NCBI GenBank assembly: GCA_034382075.1
Contig: JAXMOZ010000007.1
Span: forward strand, 15,064 to 79,063
Source: JAEULH01 sp034382075
GTDB lineage: Bacteria > Pseudomonadota > Alphaproteobacteria > Rhodospirillales > Defluviicoccaceae
Reading direction: 5' to 3'
Length of the DNA: 64,000 bases
Shown piece by piece: positions 51,320 through 59,670 of this stretch (the stretch's first letter is position 1; each line of letters starts with the position of its first letter). A program made the position numbers and the translations under genes. The notes under the pieces were generated by a model that ran no database searches, was not told where the DNA came from, and saw only the letters and a program-made list of their open reading frames with translations.

Positions 51320-52072
51320 ATGAGCCTCAAGACCATCGCCGCCGCGGCCGTCGCCGCGCTCATCCTTGCCGCGTCTTCAGGCGCCGTTCGCGCCGAGGTG
51401 CTGAGGATCGGGACCGAGGGCGCCTATCCGCCGTTCAACCAGATCGACCCGTCCGGCGAGCTCATCGGCTTCGACATCGATATCGCCCAGGCGCTTTGCG
51501 ACAATATGAAGGTGACGTGCGAGTTCGTCCGCCAGGACTGGGACGGGATCATTCCCGGTCTGCTGGCGCGCAAGTACGACGCCATCATCGCCAGCATGTC
51601 GATCACCGAGGAGCGCAAGCGGGCGGTGGATTTCACCGACCCCTACTACTCCAACAAGCTCCGCTTCGTCACCGCAGAGGGCGGGAAGCTCGACCCGCAA
51701 AACCTCAAGGGCAAGGTCATCGGCGCGCAGAGGGCGACGATCAGCGCCAGCTATCTCGAGGATCACCCGATCAAGGGCGCGGAGGTGAAGCTCTACGACA
51801 CCCAGGAGAACGCCTACCTCGACCTCGCCTCGGGCCGCGTCGACGTGATCCTCGCCGACATGCTGGTGAGCCACGAGTGGCTGAACTCCGCGGCCGGCGA
51901 GGGCTTCGCCTTCCTTGGCGAACCCATCGACATCGGCGACAGGGTCGGCATCGCCGTGCGCAAGGGCAACACCGAGCTGCTCGCCCGGCTGAACGCGGCT
52001 TTGGCCGAGATCATCGCCGACGGCACCTACGAGGAGCTCAACGCCAAATACTTCCCCTTCCCCATTTACTGA
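51320..52072 (+). CDS. Polar amino acid ABC transporter substrate-binding protein
   Basis: A 250-residue periplasmic binding protein of the LAO/HisJ group. The signal peptide (AAAAVAALILAASSGAVRAE) is cleaved at VRA-E. RIGTEGAYPPFNQIDPSGEL and GFDIDIAQALCDNMKVTCEF are the family N-terminal motif, and IIASMSITEERKRAVDFTDP carries the substrate-binding Arg and Asp region; VDVILADMLVSHEWL is typical. This pattern most often binds basic amino acids, octopine or nopaline; that preference is inference. It lies 75 bases after the ATPase gene, which is unusual only in being longer than the other gaps. Confidence 0.93.
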   Translation: MSLKTIAAAAVAALILAASSGAVRAEVLRIGTEGAYPPFNQIDPSGELIGFDIDIAQALCDNMKVTCEFVRQDWDGIIPGLLARKYDAIIASMSITEERKRAVDFTDPYYSNKLRFVTAEGGKLDPQNLKGKVIGAQRATISASYLEDHPIKGAEVKLYDTQENAYLDLASGRVDVILADMLVSHEWLNSAAGEGFAFLGEPIDIGDRVGIAVRKGNTELLARLNAALAEIIADGTYEELNAKYFPFPIY

Positions 52073-52096
52073 GCGTTCCATGGGCTGGATCGACCG

Positions 52097-52792
52097 ATGA
52101 TCGATCTCGCCGGCTTCGGCGAGCAGCTCCTGCTCGGGGCGGCGATGACGGTGCAGCTGGCGCTCGCCGCACTGGCCGTGGGCCTGGTCCTCGGGCTCGC
52201 CGGCGCGGTCGCCAGGCTGTCGGAGGTCCGTCTCGCCCGGGCCCTGGCGGGTGCCTACACCACCGTCGTCCGCGGCCTGCCCGAACTGCTGGTGGTGCTG
52301 ATCATCTACTTCGGCTCGTCGCGGCTGCTCAGCGCCGCGGCGACCGCGCTGGGCCATGACGGCTTCGTCGAGCTCAGCCCGTTTGCCGCCGGGGTGGTGG
52401 CGCTGGGGTTGACCTTTGGCGCCTACGCCACCGAGATCTTCCGCGGTGCCATCCTCGCCATCCCCAGGGGGCAGGTGGAAGCGGCGCACGCCTTCGGGAT
52501 GGGCCGCGTGCTCACCTTCCGCCGCATCGTCCTGCCGCAGCTCTGGCGGATCGCCCTGCCCGGCCTCGGCAATCTGTTCCTGGTGCTGCTGAAGGACACC
52601 TCGCTCGTTTCGGTGATCGGCCTGGAAGAGCTGATGCGCAAGGCGCAGATCGCCACCGGCTTCACCCGCGAGCCGTTCACCTTCTATCTGGCGGCGGCTG
52701 CGCTCTATCTGCTCATGACCACCGTCGCCATGGTGGTGCTCCACCACGCCGAGCGCTCCGCCGGCCGCGGCCTGCCTCAGGTGCGCGGCTGA
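52097..52792 (+). CDS. Polar amino acid ABC transporter permease 1 (HisQ-like)
   Basis: A 231-residue permease with about five membrane helices. The conserved HEAT-like N-terminal segment (LGAAMTVQLALAALAVGLVL) and the EAA loop (VEAAHAFGMGRVLTFRRI) that contacts the ATPase are present, and VVRGLPELLVVLIIYFG is typical. It follows the binding protein after 24 bases and overlaps the second permease by one base (TGATG). The two permeases form the membrane channel of the transporter. Confidence 0.94.
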   Translation: MIDLAGFGEQLLLGAAMTVQLALAALAVGLVLGLAGAVARLSEVRLARALAGAYTTVVRGLPELLVVLIIYFGSSRLLSAAATALGHDGFVELSPFAAGVVALGLTFGAYATEIFRGAILAIPRGQVEAAHAFGMGRVLTFRRIVLPQLWRIALPGLGNLFLVLLKDTSLVSVIGLEELMRKAQIATGFTREPFTFYLAAAALYLLMTTVAMVVLHHAERSAGRGLPQVRG

Positions 52793-53481
52793 TGAACCTG
52801 GACGTCATCGTCGCCAACCTGCCGAAGCTCGCCCAGGGCGCGGCGCTGACCCTCGAACTGGTCGCGCTCTCGCTCATCGCCGGCGCGGCGATTGCGCTGC
52901 CGCTGGCGCTGATGCGGGTCTCCGAGCGCGGGTGGCTGCGGCTCCCGGCCTACGCCTACATCTTCGTCTTCCGCGGCACGCCGCTCCTGGTGCAGATCTT
53001 CCTCGTCTACTACGGCCTCGGCCAGTTCGAGGGCGTTCGCGCGAGCGCGCTCTGGCCGATCCTGCGCGAGCCCTACTGGTGCGCGATCATCGCCTTCGCC
53101 CTGAACACCGGAGCCTACACGGCCGAGATCCTCCGCGGCGCCATCCAGGCGGTGCCGGTGGGAGAGGTGGAGGCGGCGAACGCGTTCGGCATGTCCCGGG
53201 CGCTGAGCCTGAGACGGATCATCCTGCCTCGCGCCGTCCGCATCGCCCTGCCGGCCTACGGCAACGAGGTGATCTTGATGCTGAAGGGCAGCGCCCTTGC
53301 CAGCACTATCACCCTGCTCGACCTGACCGGCATGGCGCGGACGATCATCGCCCGCACCTACATGCCTGTGGAGATCTTCCTCGCCGCCGGCCTCATCTAC
53401 CTCGCCATCACCTTCGTCTTCGTCCAGCTGTTCCGGCTGCTCGAACGAAGGCTCAGCCGTCACGTGGCGGCGGCGCACTGA
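52792..53481 (+). CDS. Polar amino acid ABC transporter permease 2 (HisM-like)
   Basis: A 229-residue permease with the same architecture: LAQGAALTLELVALSLIAGA, VFRGTPLLVQIFLVYYGL and the EAA loop VEAANAFGMSRALSLRRIIL. It overlaps the first permease by one base at its start. Its 3' end overlaps the end of the convergent GNAT gene by 29 bases (53453-53481). With the ATPase and binding protein the four-gene transporter is complete. An octopine/nopaline or basic amino acid substrate is likely by family. Confidence 0.94.
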   Translation: MNLDVIVANLPKLAQGAALTLELVALSLIAGAAIALPLALMRVSERGWLRLPAYAYIFVFRGTPLLVQIFLVYYGLGQFEGVRASALWPILREPYWCAIIAFALNTGAYTAEILRGAIQAVPVGEVEAANAFGMSRALSLRRIILPRAVRIALPAYGNEVILMLKGSALASTITLLDLTGMARTIIARTYMPVEIFLAAGLIYLAITFVFVQLFRLLERRLSRHVAAAH

Positions 53482-54088
53482 GAGGCGTGCCGCTGCGGGG
53501 CACGTGCGGCCCGGCGGAGGATGGCAACAGGCCGCACAGCCTCGGGTCGGGAATGTGCAGCGTTTCGACGCGGACGATGCGAAAGCCGGCGGCCTGGTAG
53601 AAGGCGAGCGCCTTCGGGTGGTCGTGGTCGCAGGTGTGCAGCCAGACGCGGCGCGGCGCCTTGCTCCAGGCCGCGTCCAGGGTCGCTTGCAGCAGGAGCC
53701 GGCCGAGGCCGCGGCCGATGGCGGCGGGAACGAGGCCGAGGAAGGCGATCTCGACGCTGGCCGGCTCGCGCCGGTCGATCTCGCTGAAGCCGGCCAGCGC
53801 ATCGCCCGTCCACAGGCGGCGGATTTCGACCCTGGCGTCGTGGATGATCGCCGCAAGCGCCTCGTCGTCCAGCGCGAGGCGCTCCCACCACAGCCACCGC
53901 TCCCCCACCGCACGCTGCAGGGCGCGGTACTCCATGGGCCAAAGCCGAACCGGATCTTCCAGGCGCGCTGCAAGCCCGACCGCGGTTGCCGCTGCGGCTC
54001 GAGCGGGCGGCTCGCTCATCTCCAGATAGGTCACCGTCTGCCGCAGCATGCCCGGCGGCGGCGGCTCGGCCATCACCGGCAGCGTCAC
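53453..54088 (-). CDS. GNAT family N-acetyltransferase
   Basis: A 211-residue acetyltransferase with acetyl-CoA binding motif A as FLGLVPAAIGRGLGRLLLQA. RQTVTYLEMSEPP is the N-terminal block of a conserved GNAT subfamily, and VWLHTCDHDHPKALAFYQAA with GFRIVRVE is typical near the C-terminus. I start it at GTG 54088, which overlaps the dihydroorotase-like stop (GTGA); ATG 54073 is the alternative. It is the last gene of the leftward DapA-like/dihydroorotase-like operon. The substrate is unknown. Confidence 0.85.
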   Translation of the reverse strand: MTLPVMAEPPPPGMLRQTVTYLEMSEPPARAAAATAVGLAARLEDPVRLWPMEYRALQRAVGERWLWWERLALDDEALAAIIHDARVEIRRLWTGDALAGFSEIDRREPASVEIAFLGLVPAAIGRGLGRLLLQATLDAAWSKAPRRVWLHTCDHDHPKALAFYQAAGFRIVRVETLHIPDPRLCGLLPSSAGPHVPRSGTPLSAPPPRDG

Positions 54089-55416
54089 AGGCACTCGAGG
54101 AACTTCACCGCCTCCCCGCCCGGGTCGCCCAAGAGCGCGTCCTCGCGCATGACGATGCGGCCGCCGATCACCGTCAGCTTCGGCCAGCCGGTGACGGTCA
54201 TTCCGTCGAACGGCGTCCAGCCGCAGCGGCTGGCGATCCAGCGGTTGGTGATCATCCGCTTCGCCTTGAGGTCGACGATGGTGAAGTCGGCGCGGTAGCC
54301 GAGCGCGATCCGGCCGCGCCCGACGATCCCGAAGATCCGCGCCGGTCCGGCGCTGGTGAGATCGACGAACCGCTCCAGGCTGAGCCGCCCTCTGGCGACA
54401 TGGTCCAGCATCAAGGGGACCAGCGTCTGCACCCCCGGCATGCCGGAGGGGCTCTCGGGGTAAGGCTTGTTCTTTTCCTCGCGGGTGTGCGGGGCGTGGT
54501 CGGAGCCGATGCAATCGACCAGACCGTCGCGCAGGCCCTGCCACAGCGCATCGCGGTGGCGGACGTCGCGGATCGGCGGGTTCATCTGCACGTAGCTGTC
54601 GTGCTCCTCGTAGCAGCCGGGCGCGGCCAGGGTCAGGTGCTGCGGCGTGACCTCGACGGTGGCGAGGTCGCGGTGGTCGCGAAGGATCTCCATCTCCTCG
54701 GCGGTGCTGACGTGGAGCACGTGCACCCGCCGGCGCACCCCCTCGGCCAGGCCCATGAGCCGGGTGGTCGCCCGGGCGGCGGTCTCGGCGTCGCGCCATT
54801 CGGCGTGCAGCGCCGGCGAGGCGCCGCCGCGGACGATGGTGAAGCGCTCCTGCAGCCGCTGCTCGTCCTCGGCGTGTACGGCGATTCGGCGGATGCCGTT
54901 GGCGAGCACCTTGGCGACGCTGGCGTCGTCGGCCACCAGCAGGTTGCCGGTGGAGCTGCCCATGAACATCTTGATGCCGGCGCACGCCGGCAGGCGCTCC
55001 AGTTCGGCGAGTTCGCCGGCGTTGGCCGGCGTCGCGCCGATATAGAAGGCCATGTCCACCCAGGCCCGGCCCTTGGCCCGGCGGCACTTGTCGGCGAGAT
55101 CAACCGCCGAGATTGTCGGTGGCTTGGTGTTCGGCATCTCGAAGACGGCGGTCACCCCGCCCAGGGCCGCGGCGGCGGTGCCGGTACCGATGTCCTCCTT
55201 GTGCTCCAGCCCCGGCTCGCGGAAGTGGACCTGGCTGTCGATGACGCCGGGAAGGACGTGCAGGCCGCGGCAGTCGATGGTTTCACCGCCCCGATCGGCC
55301 GGGATCGCGCCGAAGGCCACGACCCGCCCGGCGCGAACGCCGACGTCGGTTTCCGTCGAACCGCCCGGAAGCACGCAGGTCCCGCCGCGCAGGACGAGAT
55401 CGAAGCTCTCCGCCAT
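54085..55416 (-). CDS. Dihydroorotase-like amidohydrolase with altered metal motif
   Basis: A 443-residue member of the dihydroorotase/allantoinase/hydantoinase group. ATG 55416 overlaps the DapA-like stop (TGATG). The metal motif is DSQVHFREPG: Gln62 replaces the first His of the usual H-x-H, while His64 remains. The other ligands are present: Lys in GIKMFMGSSTGN, His in IAVHAEDEQ, His in HVLHVST and Asp in CIGSDHAPH. Some annotated class I dihydroorotases share this D-x-Q-x-H form from memory, so it may be active with a different site, or not act on dihydroorotate. No pyrB or pyrE is nearby. Confidence 0.88.
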   Translation of the reverse strand: MAESFDLVLRGGTCVLPGGSTETDVGVRAGRVVAFGAIPADRGGETIDCRGLHVLPGVIDSQVHFREPGLEHKEDIGTGTAAAALGGVTAVFEMPNTKPPTISAVDLADKCRRAKGRAWVDMAFYIGATPANAGELAELERLPACAGIKMFMGSSTGNLLVADDASVAKVLANGIRRIAVHAEDEQRLQERFTIVRGGASPALHAEWRDAETAARATTRLMGLAEGVRRRVHVLHVSTAEEMEILRDHRDLATVEVTPQHLTLAAPGCYEEHDSYVQMNPPIRDVRHRDALWQGLRDGLVDCIGSDHAPHTREEKNKPYPESPSGMPGVQTLVPLMLDHVARGRLSLERFVDLTSAGPARIFGIVGRGRIALGYRADFTIVDLKAKRMITNRWIASRCGWTPFDGMTVTGWPKLTVIGGRIVMREDALLGDPGGEAVKFLECL

Positions 55417-56306
55417 CAGTCCTCTCCGCGGGCGGCGGCGATGGCGCGGCCCACCTCGGCCTTGCCGGCTTCGTCCAGCGGGCGTTGCGGCGCCAGCGGG
55501 TTGCCGACGGGAAAGTCCATGAGCTCCAGTCCGCCCTTGACGCAGGATGCCAGCGAATACTTGGCGAACACCTCGTTGATCTGCCACAGCCGCCGCTGCA
55601 GCGCCATCGCCTCCTCCCACTTCCCGGCGCGGCAAAGCTCGTACAAGCGCACGCTTTCCGCCGGCAGCAGGCACGCCGGTCCTGCCATCCAGCCGACGCC
55701 GCCGATCAGCATCACCGCCGCCGGGATGTGCGAGGAGGCGGCGAACACCCGGATCCGGTCGCCGACCCGGTTCAGGAGCGACAGCAGCCGGCCGGTGTTG
55801 AACGAGGCGTCCTTGATGTAGCGGATGTTGTCCACCTCGGCGAGGCGGGCGATCGCCGCCAGCGTGAGGTCCGCGCGCTGGAAGTTGGGGTTGGTGTAGA
55901 TGACGATCGGCAACTCGACCGAGCCGGCCACGGCGGTGAAATAATCGACGACCGCGTCCTCGCTCAACGGGAAGTAAGCCTCGAGGACGGCGATGACCCC
56001 GTCGACGCCGAGCCCGGCGAAGGCGCGGGCCTGACGGGTGGCCTCGGCAATGGTGGTTGCGGCGACGCCGGCAATCACCGGTACCCGGCCGGCCGCCGCC
56101 TCCAGGGTCACCTCGACGACGCGCTGCTTCTGCGCCCAGTCCAGGTAGGCGAACTCGCCGGTGCTGCCCAGCGGCGCCAGGCCGTGGACGCCGGCGTCGA
56201 TCACGTGATCCACGAGCCGCGCCAGAACCTCGGCCCTGACCCTGCCGTCGTCATCGACGGGCGAGACCAGGTAGGGAAAGACCCCGTGGAACTCGTCGCC
56301 GGCCAT
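55416..56306 (-). CDS. Dihydrodipicolinate synthase/N-acetylneuraminate lyase family protein
   Basis: A 296-residue (beta/alpha)8 lyase of the DapA/NAL superfamily. PLGSTGEFAYLDWAQKQRVV, the Tyr137 region IVIYTNPNFQ and the Schiff-base Lys165 in IRYIKDASF are present. The sequence differs from housekeeping DapA in the N-terminal GVFPYLVSPVDDDGR and in having ASSHIPAAVMLIGGVGWMAG, so a catabolic pyruvate-forming aldolase or lyase seems more likely than lysine synthesis. It is the first gene of an operon with a dihydroorotase-like enzyme and a GNAT. The substrate is not known. Confidence 0.88.
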   Translation of the reverse strand: MAGDEFHGVFPYLVSPVDDDGRVRAEVLARLVDHVIDAGVHGLAPLGSTGEFAYLDWAQKQRVVEVTLEAAAGRVPVIAGVAATTIAEATRQARAFAGLGVDGVIAVLEAYFPLSEDAVVDYFTAVAGSVELPIVIYTNPNFQRADLTLAAIARLAEVDNIRYIKDASFNTGRLLSLLNRVGDRIRVFAASSHIPAAVMLIGGVGWMAGPACLLPAESVRLYELCRAGKWEEAMALQRRLWQINEVFAKYSLASCVKGGLELMDFPVGNPLAPQRPLDEAGKAEVGRAIAAARGED

Positions 56307-56420
56307 CCCGCCCCTCCCCTCGCTGCTGTGGCGCAGGCGCCCGTCCTAGCCTGCTTCGCCGGCAAAGCCAATGCCGGAGCAAGGAGCGGGTGCGAACTGG
56401 GGCGGGGACTTGGATGCGAG

Positions 56421-57017
56421 CTATGACGGGTCGCCGAGCTCAAGGCGCATGATCGGCCGATGGGGCTTGCGCCTTGCGACTTCGGAGAAGCCGGCACGCT
56501 CGAACATCGACATCGTCCCATGCCACAGCCACTGGCCTGGGGAGCGGCCCGGCTTGTCGATGGGATAAGCCTCCAGGGTCAGGGCACCACAGGCGCGGGC
56601 ATGGCCGATCGCGTGGCCGAGCAGCGCGACGGCTACGCCGGCTACGCGATACGGCGCCGGGACCACGAAACAGATGATCGACCAGACGGGCCGGTTGTCC
56701 ACCGGCTTCATCACCGGCGACCGCTTGAGCTTAACGAACGCCTCGCGTGGCCCGAGCGAGACCCACCCCACCGGCTCGCCTTCCGCACCGTAGCCGATCA
56801 GGCCCGGGGCCGGGGAGGCCGCAGCAAGTTCGCGCATCCTCTGCCTGCGGACGTCGGCGAGGCGCACGCCGCCCGGCGGGACCGCCCGGCCGGACTCGCG
56901 ATACTCCATGCACCAACACCCCCGGGCGAACGAGCAGCCCTTTTGGCTGAACAGCGCTTCCAGGTCCAAGAAGCGCTCCGGCGTCAGCGGCTGCGCGATG
57001 ACGACTTGGGCCGGCAT
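56421..57017 (-). CDS. GNAT family N-acetyltransferase, cysteine-rich N-terminus
   Basis: A 198-residue GNAT protein. N-terminal cysteines occur in CSFARGCWCMEYRESGR, a conserved block in one subfamily of uncharacterised acetyltransferases. The GNAT core is visible in LIGYGAEGEPVGWVSLGPRE and in the CoA-binding region VAGVAVALLGHAIGHARA, with MFERAGFSEVARR near the end. It lies 6 bases after the XRE-family regulator gene on the same strand, so it is probably co-transcribed and controlled by it. No substrate is suggested by the sequence. Confidence 0.82.
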   Translation of the reverse strand: MPAQVVIAQPLTPERFLDLEALFSQKGCSFARGCWCMEYRESGRAVPPGGVRLADVRRQRMRELAAASPAPGLIGYGAEGEPVGWVSLGPREAFVKLKRSPVMKPVDNRPVWSIICFVVPAPYRVAGVAVALLGHAIGHARACGALTLEAYPIDKPGRSPGQWLWHGTMSMFERAGFSEVARRKPHRPIMRLELGDPS

Positions 57018-57023
57018 CGGTGA

Positions 57024-57287
57024 CTACCCGGCGCCGGCGCCGGGCGTCTTCAGCCGGACGCCCCGGCCGCCGCCCACGCTTTCCGCGCCTTCGTTGATCA
57101 ACTCGATCCCGAGCGCGTCGAGACCGCCGATGAGCTTCATCAGGGAATCGACGTTGCCGCGAATGGTCCCGTTGCTCGCCTCCATCCTCTGGATCGTTGG
57201 CAGCGACAGGCCCGACGCCTGGGCGAGCTGCCGCTGGTCGACGCCGATGAGTGCTCGCGCGGCCTTGAGCTGAGCTGCAGTTATCAT
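57024..57287 (-). CDS. XRE-family HTH transcriptional regulator
   Basis: An 87-residue helix-turn-helix protein. The HTH covers about residues 6-60: LKAARALIGVDQRQLAQASG, then LSLPTIQRMEASNGTIRGN, typical of small phage-repressor-like XRE proteins. The C-terminal part (GGLDALGIELINEGAESVGG) with the stretch IELINE is found in many short regulators of this kind. It sits upstream of and is probably co-transcribed with the GNAT gene, and may control itself: a TTGACA-N23-TGTCAA inverted repeat lies in front of it. Confidence 0.9.
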   Translation of the reverse strand: MITAAQLKAARALIGVDQRQLAQASGLSLPTIQRMEASNGTIRGNVDSLMKLIGGLDALGIELINEGAESVGGGRGVRLKTPGAGAG

Positions 57288-57317
57288 GTCTCACGCATCT
57301 ATTTCACGGTACCAGCC

Positions 57318-57352
57318 TTGACAAGGGGCGCAGAATACATCGATACTGTCAA
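57318..57352. promoter_or_regulatory. TTGACA / TGTCAA inverted repeat, candidate operator and promoter
   Basis: TTGACA at 57318-57323 and TGTCAA at 57347-57352 face each other across 23 bases, between the XRE regulator (start 57287, minus) and the small gene at 57438 (plus). TTGACA on the plus strand is also a consensus -35 with GATACT at 57342-57347 (spacing 18) as a -10. The pair may be an operator of the XRE protein; this is inference. Confidence 0.4.
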
Positions 57353-57397
57353 CAACGGCCAGCGCCGCACCGGCAGCGGAGGCGTCATGGCGTAGTA

Positions 57398-57437
57398 CGG
57401 GAGCAGACCTGGAGCAACGTCATCGTCGCTGCTCCCG
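57398..57437 (+). promoter_or_regulatory. Leader hairpin abutting the start codon of the small gene
   Basis: CGGGAGCAG at 57398-57406 and CTGCTCCCG at 57429-57437 are perfectly complementary (9 bp) with 22 bases between, and the right arm ends exactly at the ATG 57438. In RNA it would form a stem next to the start, with GGGAG locked in the left arm. It could limit translation, or suggest the real start is ATG 57504. Confidence 0.45.
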
Positions 57438-57767
57438 ATGGCGCATTTGCCGGGACGTTATCACTTTCGCGCCCGTTTCAGGCCGGCGGGCTGGGATGAA
57501 GGCATGCGCGGTTCCGAGCTCTATCGACGCTACTACGACAGGATCGACGCCATTGCCGCCCGCAGGGTCGAGACCCCCGGCTGGGAGATGCAGGTGTCGT
57601 CGGTGGTCAAGCAGTTCCACATCGAGACCTTGGCGATGGCCCGGGGCCCCTTCCGCGGCCTCCGCGACGACTTGGCGGCGGATCTCGAGCAGAGAGCCGC
57701 GAGCCACCCGCTGCCTCCCTCGCGCGAGGTGTTCGCCCTCGCGGCTCGGCTGGTCAGGCCTCTTTAG
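57438..57767 (+). CDS. Hypothetical protein, 109 residues
   Basis: No family is recognised. The sequence reads as a real protein: YHFRARFRPAGWDEG, then MRGSELYRRYYDRIDAIAAR, GWEMQVSSVVKQFHIETLAM and an Ala/Leu-rich C-terminal helix; there is no signal peptide. ATG 57438 sits directly after a leader hairpin with no free ribosome binding site, so ATG 57504 (87 residues) is an alternative. A SulP gene starts 56 bases downstream. A longer frame overlapping this gene in another phase belongs to the SulP gene's upstream noncoding sequence. Confidence 0.55.
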   Translation: MAHLPGRYHFRARFRPAGWDEGMRGSELYRRYYDRIDAIAARRVETPGWEMQVSSVVKQFHIETLAMARGPFRGLRDDLAADLEQRAASHPLPPSREVFALAARLVRPL

Positions 57768-57822
57768 CCGCAGCACGCGGAAGCCGGAGCAGGCGCCGCC
57801 GCCCGAGGCGGGGGAAGCCGGA

Positions 57823-59625
57823 ATGATTACCTCCACAGCAGCGCAAAGCCCTCGCGCCGCCGCACGCCATGACCCAGTCCAGCCGATGACGAAGCCCACA
57901 GCGACGATGGCAGCCACGAGGGCGGAGCCGGCCCCGCCGACCTTCGCCGAGCTGTTCACGCCGAAGCTGATCACGGTGCTCCGTGAGGGCTACGGGCTCG
58001 CGACCCTGCGGGCGGACGCGGTGGCGGGGCTGACGGTGGCCATCGTCGCCCTGCCGCTATCGATGGCGATCGCCATCGCTGCCGGGGTCACCCCCGGCCA
58101 AGGGCTCTACACCGCCATCATCGGCGGCTTTCTCGTCTCCGCCTTCGGCGGCAGCCGGTTTCAGATCGGCGGCCCGGCCGGCGCCTTCATCGTTCTCATC
58201 GCCGCGACCGTGCAGGCCCACGGGCTGGACGGCCTCCTGCTCGCCACCATCGTCTCCGGCTTGATCCTCATCGCCATCGGCTTTCTCCGGCTCGGCACAT
58301 ACATCAAGTTCATCCCTTACCCGGTCACCGTCGGCTTCACCGCCGGCATCGCCGTGATCATTTTCGCCAGCCAGCTCAAGCAGCTCCTCGGCCTGACCTT
58401 GATCGGTCCGGAGCCCGGGCCGCTGCTCGAGAAGCTCCCGGTTCTTTGGGCAAGCCTGCCAACGGCCGAGATCACCACCATCGTCCTGGTGGTCGGGACC
58501 ATCGGGATCATCGGAGCCCTGAAGAAGCTCCGCCCGCGCTGGCCGGGGCTCCTGATCGCGGTCGCCGGCGCCACCGTCGCCGCGGCCGCGTTCCATCTTC
58601 CGGTCGCCACCATCGGCACCGAGTTCGGCGGGATCCCGGGCACGCTGCCATCGCCGGCGCTGCCGGCCATCAGCATGGCGAAGCTCCAGGCGGTTCTGCC
58701 GAGCGCGGTGGCCTTCGCGCTGCTGGGGTCGATCGAGTCACTGCTCTCGGCCGTCGTCGCCGACGGCATGACCGGGCGCCGCCATCGCTCCAACTGCGAG
58801 CTGGTGGGCCAGGGCATCGCCAACGTGGCCTCGGGTCTGTTCGGCGGCATCTGCGTCACCGGCACGATCGCGCGGACGGCCACCAACGTTCGCGCCGGCG
58901 CCCATGGCCCGATCGCCGGCATGCTGCATGCCATCCTGCTCCTGGGGTTCATGCTGGCGGCGGCGCCGCTGGCGAGCTTCATCCCGTTGGCCAGCCTTGC
59001 CGGCGTCCTCGCCGTCGTGGCCTGGAACATGATCGAGACGCCGGCGATCACGAGCCTCATCCGGGCGTCGTGGGGTGACGCTGCCGTGCTGATCACCACG
59101 TTCCTGCTGACGATCTTTCGCGACCTCACCGAAGCCATCGTCGTCGGCTTTGCCCTCGGCTCGGTGCTCTTCATCCAGCGCATGTCGAAGACGACCGCAA
59201 TCGAAAGCCACGTTCCGCCGCTCGTGCCGGAGGACGCGGCGGACGTCAGCGGACGCGGCCGCACGCCCTACGACGAGAGCGTCGCCAAGGACCCGGACCT
59301 CGTCGTCTACCGCATCTCGGGCGCGTTCTTCTTCGGCGCGGCCGCGTCCATCGGTTCCGTGCTGGACCGTATCGCCGATACCCACCGAGCCCTCGTCATC
59401 GACTTCGCCGCGGTGCCCTTCCTCGACTCGACGGCGGCGAACACCATCGAGAGCCTCGCGCACAAAGCTGCGCGCAAGGGGATCAGGGTGATCCTGACCG
59501 GGACCTCACACGGCATCCGTCAGGACCTGTTCACGCACGGGATCAAGCCGCCCCTGGTCGGCTACGGACGGACGATCGAAACCGCGTTGCGCAAGCTGCG
59601 CGGCGCCCCGGGGTGGGGCCCTTGA
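57823..59625 (+). CDS. SulP-family anion transporter with STAS domain
   Basis: A 600-residue transporter of the SLC26/SulP family, which carries sulfate, bicarbonate or other anions. Twelve to fourteen membrane segments occupy residues ~60-430; QIGGPAGAFIVLIAATVQAH, LVGQGIANVASGLFGGIC and AWNMIETPAITSLIRASW are family features. The C-terminal STAS domain covers about 490-590 (VVYRISGAFFFGAAASIGSV, FAAVPFLDSTAANTIESL). ATG 57823 follows GGGGAAG; ATG 57886 lacks a binding site. The carbonic anhydrase at 61402 is only 1.8 kb away, so bicarbonate uptake is possible but not shown. Confidence 0.93.
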   Translation: MITSTAAQSPRAAARHDPVQPMTKPTATMAATRAEPAPPTFAELFTPKLITVLREGYGLATLRADAVAGLTVAIVALPLSMAIAIAAGVTPGQGLYTAIIGGFLVSAFGGSRFQIGGPAGAFIVLIAATVQAHGLDGLLLATIVSGLILIAIGFLRLGTYIKFIPYPVTVGFTAGIAVIIFASQLKQLLGLTLIGPEPGPLLEKLPVLWASLPTAEITTIVLVVGTIGIIGALKKLRPRWPGLLIAVAGATVAAAAFHLPVATIGTEFGGIPGTLPSPALPAISMAKLQAVLPSAVAFALLGSIESLLSAVVADGMTGRRHRSNCELVGQGIANVASGLFGGICVTGTIARTATNVRAGAHGPIAGMLHAILLLGFMLAAAPLASFIPLASLAGVLAVVAWNMIETPAITSLIRASWGDAAVLITTFLLTIFRDLTEAIVVGFALGSVLFIQRMSKTTAIESHVPPLVPEDAADVSGRGRTPYDESVAKDPDLVVYRISGAFFFGAAASIGSVLDRIADTHRALVIDFAAVPFLDSTAANTIESLAHKAARKGIRVILTGTSHGIRQDLFTHGIKPPLVGYGRTIETALRKLRGAPGWGP

Positions 59626-59670
59626 TGATGGCCGGCGGGACGCCGCCTGAGCGGGGTGTTGTCTGAGTTG

